Positions 59,843-64,000 of a DNA stretch of 64,000 nucleotides are shown here, piece by piece. Position numbers and translations under genes: made by a program. This stretch comes from Gammaproteobacteria bacterium (GTDB lineage: Bacteria; Pseudomonadota; Gammaproteobacteria; Pseudomonadales; Ketobacteraceae), in NCBI GenBank assembly GCA_013178375.1, contig JABLXQ010000003.1, positions 168,581 through 232,580 of the forward strand, read 5' to 3'. The notes beneath the pieces are model-generated. The model saw only the letters and a program-made list of their open reading frames with translations. It was not told the DNA's origin and ran no database searches. Every line of letters starts with the position of its first letter. Positions within the stretch are counted from its first letter, which is position 1.

Positions 59843-60647
59843 TGACACCACCGGTAAAACCCTGCTGGTTGCGACGCTTCTCTGTGTGTTCTGCTCGATC
59901 TTCGTGGCCTATGCCGCTGTCGCGCTGAAGCCGCAGCAGGAAGCCAACAAGCAGCTCGACAAGAACAAGAGCATCCTGGCGGCCGCCGGCCTGCTGGATT
60001 CCGGCAAAAAGGTGAAGGACGTGTTCGACCAGCGCATTGAAGTGCGCGTGGTGAATCTGGATACGGGCGAATACCTGACGGAAGCAAACGCGAGTGCCGA
60101 CTGGGAGAAAGCCATCGTGCAGAATCCCCTGGCCTACGAACAGCGCAAGGCCGCCAAGATTCCCGGGCAGAATGAAATGCTGGACGGCGCGATTGATATC
60201 GCGGTGATCAAGCGTCAGCCCAAGTACGCCACGATTTATCTGGCCAAGAACGAGCAGGGGCAGGTGGAAACCATCATTCTGCCGGTAAACGGGTATGGAT
60301 TGTGGTCCACCCTGTATGGCTTCCTGGCGTTGAAAACCGATACCACCACTGTCGTGGGAATGGGTTTTTACGAACACGCCGAGACACCGGGTCTGGGCGG
60401 GGAAGTCGACAATCCCAAATGGAAAGCCGTGTGGCCTGGCAAAAAAGTTTTCGATGAATCCGGCAAGGTCAACATTCACCTGATCAAGGGTGTTGTCGAC
60501 CCAGCCCATCCGCAGGCAGTGCATCAGATAGACGGCCTCGCGGGTGCCACGCTCACCAGTCGCGGCGTCACCAATCTGGTGAACTACTGGCTGGGCAGCA
60601 ACGGATTCGGTCCTTATCTGGCGAAAGTCAAAGCGCAGGGGGTATAA
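59832..60647 (+). CDS. nqrC: Na+-translocating NADH:quinone reductase subunit C
   Basis: NqrC (271 residues) has one N-terminal membrane helix ([20 protein letters not shown]) and a periplasmic domain that bears a second covalent FMN. The attachment motif reads DGLAGAT (Thr240), with Ala where most proteins have Ser. Family segments [14 protein letters not shown] and [16 protein letters not shown] are clear. ApbE, which attaches FMN, is encoded at the end of the operon. It overlaps nqrB and lies 3 bp from nqrD. Confidence 0.97.
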   Translation: MSSNDTTGKTLLVATLLCVFCSIFVAYAAVALKPQQEANKQLDKNKSILAAAGLLDSGKKVKDVFDQRIEVRVVNLDTGEYLTEANASADWEKAIVQNPLAYEQRKAAKIPGQNEMLDGAIDIAVIKRQPKYATIYLAKNEQGQVETIILPVNGYGLWSTLYGFLALKTDTTTVVGMGFYEHAETPGLGGEVDNPKWKAVWPGKKVFDESGKVNIHLIKGVVDPAHPQAVHQIDGLAGATLTSRGVTNLVNYWLGSNGFGPYLAKVKAQGV

Positions 60648-60650
60648 GTC

Positions 60651-61316
60651 ATGGCATCGGAAAACCGCAAGGCATTGCTGGACCCGGTCATCGCGTCCAA
60701 CCCGATCATGGTGCAGGTGCTGGGCATCTGTTCGTCGCTGGCCGTGACCAGCAACCTGAAAACGACCATTGCCATGTGTATTGCGCTGACACTGGTGACG
60801 GCGTTTTCCAGCTATTTCATCAGCCTGATCCGTAACCAGATTCCGTCGAGCATCCGCATCATCGTGCAGATGACGATCATTGCGTCGCTGGTAATCGTGG
60901 TGGACCAGTTCCTGCGCGCCTACGCCTATGCCATCAGCAAACAGATGTCGGTGTTCGTGGGATTGATCATCACCAACTGTATCGTGATGGGGCGCGCCGA
61001 AGCCTACGCCATGAAGAATCCGCCGGTGGCCAGTTTCCTCGACGGTTTCGGCAATGGCCTTGGCTACAGCGTGATCCTGCTGATTCTGGGTGTGTTCCGT
61101 GAACTGTTCGGATCCGGCAAATTGCTCGGTATCGAAATCTTCAAGCTGGTGAGTGATGGCGGCTGGTATGTGCCGAATGGCATGCTGCTGTTGCCGCCCA
61201 GTGCATTTTTCCTGATCGGCCTGCTGATCTGGGCCATGCGCACCTGGAAGCCGGAGCAGGTGGAACGCAACGAGTATCCGCTGGCTACCCACACCAAAGC
61301 GCAGCCGGCGCATTGA
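60651..61316 (+). CDS. nqrD: Na+-translocating NADH:quinone reductase subunit D
   Basis: NqrD (221 residues) is an inner-membrane subunit with six helices, homologous to RnfE. Typical segments are [60 protein letters not shown] and [20 protein letters not shown]. With NqrE it holds an iron centre at the interface in known structures. It starts 3 bp after nqrC and ends 12 bp before nqrE. Confidence 0.97.
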   Translation: MASENRKALLDPVIASNPIMVQVLGICSSLAVTSNLKTTIAMCIALTLVTAFSSYFISLIRNQIPSSIRIIVQMTIIASLVIVVDQFLRAYAYAISKQMSVFVGLIITNCIVMGRAEAYAMKNPPVASFLDGFGNGLGYSVILLILGVFRELFGSGKLLGIEIFKLVSDGGWYVPNGMLLLPPSAFFLIGLLIWAMRTWKPEQVERNEYPLATHTKAQPAH

Positions 61317-61328
61317 GGAGGCACGATC

Positions 61329-61940
61329 ATGTTCGAGCATTATCTGAGCCTGCTGGTCAAATCCATTTTCGTTGAGAACATGGCGCTGGCGTTCTTCCTG
61401 GGCATGTGCACCTTCATCGCAGTTTCCAAAAAGATGAAGACGGCGATTGGTCTGGGTGTCGCGGTGACATTCGTGCAGGCGATCACCGTGCCGGCCAACA
61501 ACCTGATCCTGAATTACCTGCTGAAGGAAGGCGCGCTGGAGTGGGCGGGGTTGGGCGATGTGGATCTCACGTTCCTTGGCCTGCTGAGTTACATCGGCAT
61601 GATTGCCGCGATTGTGCAGATCCTGGAAATGTTCCTCGATAAATACGTGCCATCGCTGTACAACGCGCTGGGTGTGTTTTTGCCGCTGATCACAGTGAAC
61701 TGTGCGATTCTGGGTGGCGCCCTGTTCATGGTGGAACGCGATTACACCTTTGGCGAGAGCGTGGTGTATGGCATTGGTTCCGGTGCTGGCTGGGCGATTG
61801 CGATTGCGGTGCTGGCGGGTATCCGCGAGAAACTCAAATACAGCGACGTGCCCCAGGGGTTGCGTGGCATGGGCATCACTTTTATTACGGTGGGTCTGAT
61901 GTCGCTGGCATTCATGTCGTTTTCCGGCATTCAGCTGTAA
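61329..61940 (+). CDS. nqrE: Na+-translocating NADH:quinone reductase subunit E
   Basis: NqrE (203 residues) is an inner-membrane subunit homologous to Rnf[41 protein letters not shown] and [20 protein letters not shown] are typical. The Cys in GMCTF and VNCAILGG belong to the iron site shared with NqrD. GAGGAGGC precedes the ATG at a good distance. Confidence 0.97.
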   Translation: MFEHYLSLLVKSIFVENMALAFFLGMCTFIAVSKKMKTAIGLGVAVTFVQAITVPANNLILNYLLKEGALEWAGLGDVDLTFLGLLSYIGMIAAIVQILEMFLDKYVPSLYNALGVFLPLITVNCAILGGALFMVERDYTFGESVVYGIGSGAGWAIAIAVLAGIREKLKYSDVPQGLRGMGITFITVGLMSLAFMSFSGIQL

Positions 61941-61961
61941 CCGGCGCGGGGAGTCAGGCAG

Positions 61962-63191
61962 ATGGACAATACGATATTCCTCGGCGTTGGTATGTTCACC
62001 GGCATCGTACTGGCGCTGGTGGTGCTGATCCTGCTGGCCCGCTCGCGTCTGGTGAGCACCGGCGATGTGCACATTGAGATCAACGAAGATCCCGAAAAGG
62101 CAATTGATGTGCCGGCCGGCGGCAAGCTGCTGACCACGCTGGCGGACAGGGGCATTTTCGTGTCGTCGGCCTGCGGTGGTGGCGGTACCTGCGCCCAGTG
62201 CCGGGTGATCGTGCATGAAGGCGGCGGCGATATTCTTCCGACCGAAGAAGGCCACTTTTCGACGCGGGAAATCAAGGAAGGCTGGCGGCTGTCCTGTCAG
62301 GTGGCCGTGAAGCAGAACATGAAGATCGAGCTGGACGAAGCCTTCTTCGGCGTGAAGAAGTGGGTCACCACCGTGCGCTCGAATCACAATGTGGCCACCT
62401 TCATCAAGGAACTGGTGCTGGATCTGCCGGAAGGCGAGGTGGTGCATTTCCGCGCCGGTGGTTACGTGCAGCTGGAGTGCCCGCCCCATCACGTCAAATA
62501 CAAGGATTTCGATATCGAGCCGGAATACCGCGCCGACTGGGAGCGCTTCGGTTTCTTCAAGCTGGAATCCAAAGTCGATGACACCGTGATTCGCGCTTAC
62601 TCGATGGCGAACTATCCGGACGAACTGGGCCTGCTCAAGTTCAATATTCGTGTGGCCACACCGCCACCGGGTTCGCAGGGGATTCCGCCGGGGCAGATGT
62701 CGTCCTGGGTGTTCGGCCTGAAGCCGGGCGACAAGGTCACGGTGTATGGACCGTTCGGCGAATTCTTTGCCAGTCACAACGAAACCGAAATGGTATTCGT
62801 GGGTGGCGGTGCAGGCATGGCGCCGATGCGCTCGCATATTTTCGACCAGCTGAAGCGGCTCAAATCGAAACGCAAGATCACCTTCTGGTACGGCGCCCGC
62901 AGTCTGCGTGAGCTGTTTTACAAGGAGGATTTCGATTCACTGCAGGCGGATAATGACAATTTCAAATGGCATATCGCGTTGTCTGATCCGCAGCCGGAAG
63001 ATAACTGGAGTGGTCTCACCGGTTTCATCCACAATGTGCTGTTCGAGCAGTACCTGCGGGATCACCCGGCGCCGGAAGATTGCGAGTTCTACATGTGCGG
63101 CCCTCCGATGATGACGGCAGCCGTGATCCGTCTGCTGGATGATCTGGGTGTTGAGCGCGATAATATCCATCTCGACGATTTTGGTGGCTGA
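61962..63191 (+). CDS. nqrF: Na+-translocating NADH:quinone reductase subunit F
   Basis: NqrF (409 residues) takes electrons from NADH. It has one N-terminal membrane helix, a [2Fe-2S] ferredoxin domain with ligands in [11 protein letters not shown] plus the Cys of RLSCQV, an FAD-binding domain ([10 protein letters not shown], then [12 protein letters not shown]), and an NADH domain ending in [12 protein letters not shown]. All cofactor motifs are intact. Its stop region leads directly into apbE (5-bp distance). Confidence 0.97.
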   Translation: MDNTIFLGVGMFTGIVLALVVLILLARSRLVSTGDVHIEINEDPEKAIDVPAGGKLLTTLADRGIFVSSACGGGGTCAQCRVIVHEGGGDILPTEEGHFSTREIKEGWRLSCQVAVKQNMKIELDEAFFGVKKWVTTVRSNHNVATFIKELVLDLPEGEVVHFRAGGYVQLECPPHHVKYKDFDIEPEYRADWERFGFFKLESKVDDTVIRAYSMANYPDELGLLKFNIRVATPPPGSQGIPPGQMSSWVFGLKPGDKVTVYGPFGEFFASHNETEMVFVGGGAGMAPMRSHIFDQLKRLKSKRKITFWYGARSLRELFYKEDFDSLQADNDNFKWHIALSDPQPEDNWSGLTGFIHNVLFEQYLRDHPAPEDCEFYMCGPPMMTAAVIRLLDDLGVERDNIHLDDFGG

Positions 63192-63195
63192 TGAG

Positions 63196-64000
63196 ATGTA
63201 CCGTGCGCGATTCCCGGCCTTCTGGTTTGGGGTGTTCTGCTGCTTTGCGCTGTTAGCCGGTTGCTCATCCCCCGCACCCGAGATCATCGAATTCAACGGC
63301 GAGAGCATGGGCACCACCTGGTCGGTGAAGGTGAGTGCAATGCCTGCCGGACTCGAACCCGGGCAGGTGGCCGACCACATCCAGGCGGCGCTGGACGGGG
63401 TGAACCAGTCCATGTCCACCTATCTTGCCACTTCCGAACTTTCCCGCTTCAACCAGGCGCCCTCCGGCACGCGGATGCAGGTTTCTCCCGCGCTGTTTGA
63501 CGTCATGCGCAAATCCGTGGAGGTCTGGCGGCTGAGCCAGGGCACGTTCGATGTCACCGTGGGGCCGCTGGTGAATCTGTGGGGATTCGGCCCGCAGGGA
63601 CGGCCCAGCGTCGTGCCCGATGAGGCTGCCCAGCGCCAGGCCTGGACCCGGGTGGGAACCGATGCCCTGACCCTGCACACCGAGACGCTGGAACTGGAGA
63701 AGCACAAGGATCTGTATGTCGATCTCTCCGCCATCGCCAAGGGTTATGGCGTGGATAGAGTGGCCGAGGCCCTGGAAAACCTGGGCATCCGGCGTTACCT
63801 GGTGGAAGTGGGTGGCGAGATGCGGGCGGGTGATCCCAAGTCACCTGACGAACCCTGGCGGGTGGCGGTGGAAAAGCCCTGGACCGGGGCGCGTACGGTG
63901 GAGCGGGTATTTGCTGTCAGCCGTCTGGCCATGGCCACCTCTGGCGACTACCGTAATTATTTCGAGGTGAATGGCAAGCGCTATTCCCATACCATCGACA
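63196..64000 (+). CDS. apbE: FAD:protein FMN transferase ApbE (partial)
   Basis: About 268 residues are visible before the window ends, from an ATG at 63196; the family is about 340 long. The N-terminus is a lipoprotein-type signal (CFALLAGCSS). The ApbE pattern follows: NGESMGTTWSVKV, GVNQSMSTYLATSELSRFNQ, GTFDVTVGPLVNLWGFGP, VDLSAIAKGYGVDRVAEAL, RYLVEVGGEMRAGD and MATSGDYRNYF. It moves FMN from FAD to the Thr of NqrB and NqrC on the periplasmic side. Placement directly after nqrF is usual. Confidence 0.95.
   Translation, partial: MYRARFPAFWFGVFCCFALLAGCSSPAPEIIEFNGESMGTTWSVKVSAMPAGLEPGQVADHIQAALDGVNQSMSTYLATSELSRFNQAPSGTRMQVSPALFDVMRKSVEVWRLSQGTFDVTVGPLVNLWGFGPQGRPSVVPDEAAQRQAWTRVGTDALTLHTETLELEKHKDLYVDLSAIAKGYGVDRVAEALENLGIRRYLVEVGGEMRAGDPKSPDEPWRVAVEKPWTGARTVERVFAVSRLAMATSGDYRNYFEVNGKRYSHTID

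Noticed and set aside
59607..62837. Open frame of 1076 codons on the minus strand across nqrB-nqrF
   Set aside because: It is the mirror of strongly conserved nqr genes; His/Gln/Arg-rich composition is typical of antisense frames in GC-rich DNA.

Overview
The window looks like a chromosomal segment of a marine-type gammaproteobacterium. The evidence is a complete Na+-translocating NADH:quinone reductase operon (nqrABCDEF followed by apbE) beside a long-form glyceraldehyde-3-phosphate dehydrogenase, a gap/nqr proximity also found in Pseudomonas; CheV; OmpW; a TIGR04219-like outer-membrane protein; and a PEP-CTERM protein. An Alcanivoracaceae/Marinobacter-like host would fit, but the genus cannot be fixed from the sequence. 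Most of the DNA is GC-rich. The stretch from about 6.5 to 9.2 kb is clearly AT-richer and looks acquired.

Layout. 1-6.25 kb: the start of a membrane-anchored protein, a DUF5610-like protein, and a 1391-residue membrane/periplasmic protein coupled to a small CxxC glutaredoxin-like protein. 6.26-9.1 kb: a G-rich tandem array with a 21-bp period, a small broken gene, and a two-gene AT-rich unit (DGQHR/DndB-like protein plus a HEPN-like helical protein). 9.2-15 kb: a run of small accessory genes (methionine aminopeptidase, an integron attC-like hairpin, an RsgA GTPase, an autoregulated-looking HTH/Clp_N pair, EamA exporter, lipoprotein, GFA protein). 15-32.6 kb: a TonB receptor and many single-gene accessory functions (cupin, two GSTs, LpqC-like esterase, beta-propeller and Sel1 proteins, GH19 lysozyme, PEP-CTERM protein, SRPBCC/TetR pair, CLCA-like metalloprotease-VWA protein, flavin-binding protein, SDR, AraC-Ogt fusion).

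32.6-46.2 kb is a dense signalling locus. One strand carries REC-HD-GYP, a membrane histidine kinase, a second (degenerate) REC-HD-GYP, HDOD, REC-coiled-coil and an MglA-like Ras-superfamily GTPase. Divergent from it lie a soluble histidine kinase and a REC domain fused to a PilB/GspE-type ATPase. After tatD come an EAL-HDOD protein and CheV. Together they suggest a phosphorelay and cyclic-di-GMP circuit that controls a polar machine such as type IV pili. This is inference from domain content.

46.2-55.4 kb: envelope and housekeeping genes (DUF1499 lipoprotein, OmpW, ThpR, OMP, SRPBCC, saccharopine-dehydrogenase-like reductase, CBS protein, methyltransferase), a membrane M48-like protein whose HExxH motif has decayed, and a TetR regulator. 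55.6-64 kb: gap, nqrA-F and the first part of apbE, which encodes the enzyme that attaches FMN to NqrB and NqrC.

I saw no tRNA, rRNA, CRISPR array, insertion sequence or integrase. The most unusual items are the DGQHR/HEPN-like pair with its upstream 21-bp array, the twin-operator leaderless HTH/Clp_N unit, and the MglA-GTPase/REC-PilB signalling locus.
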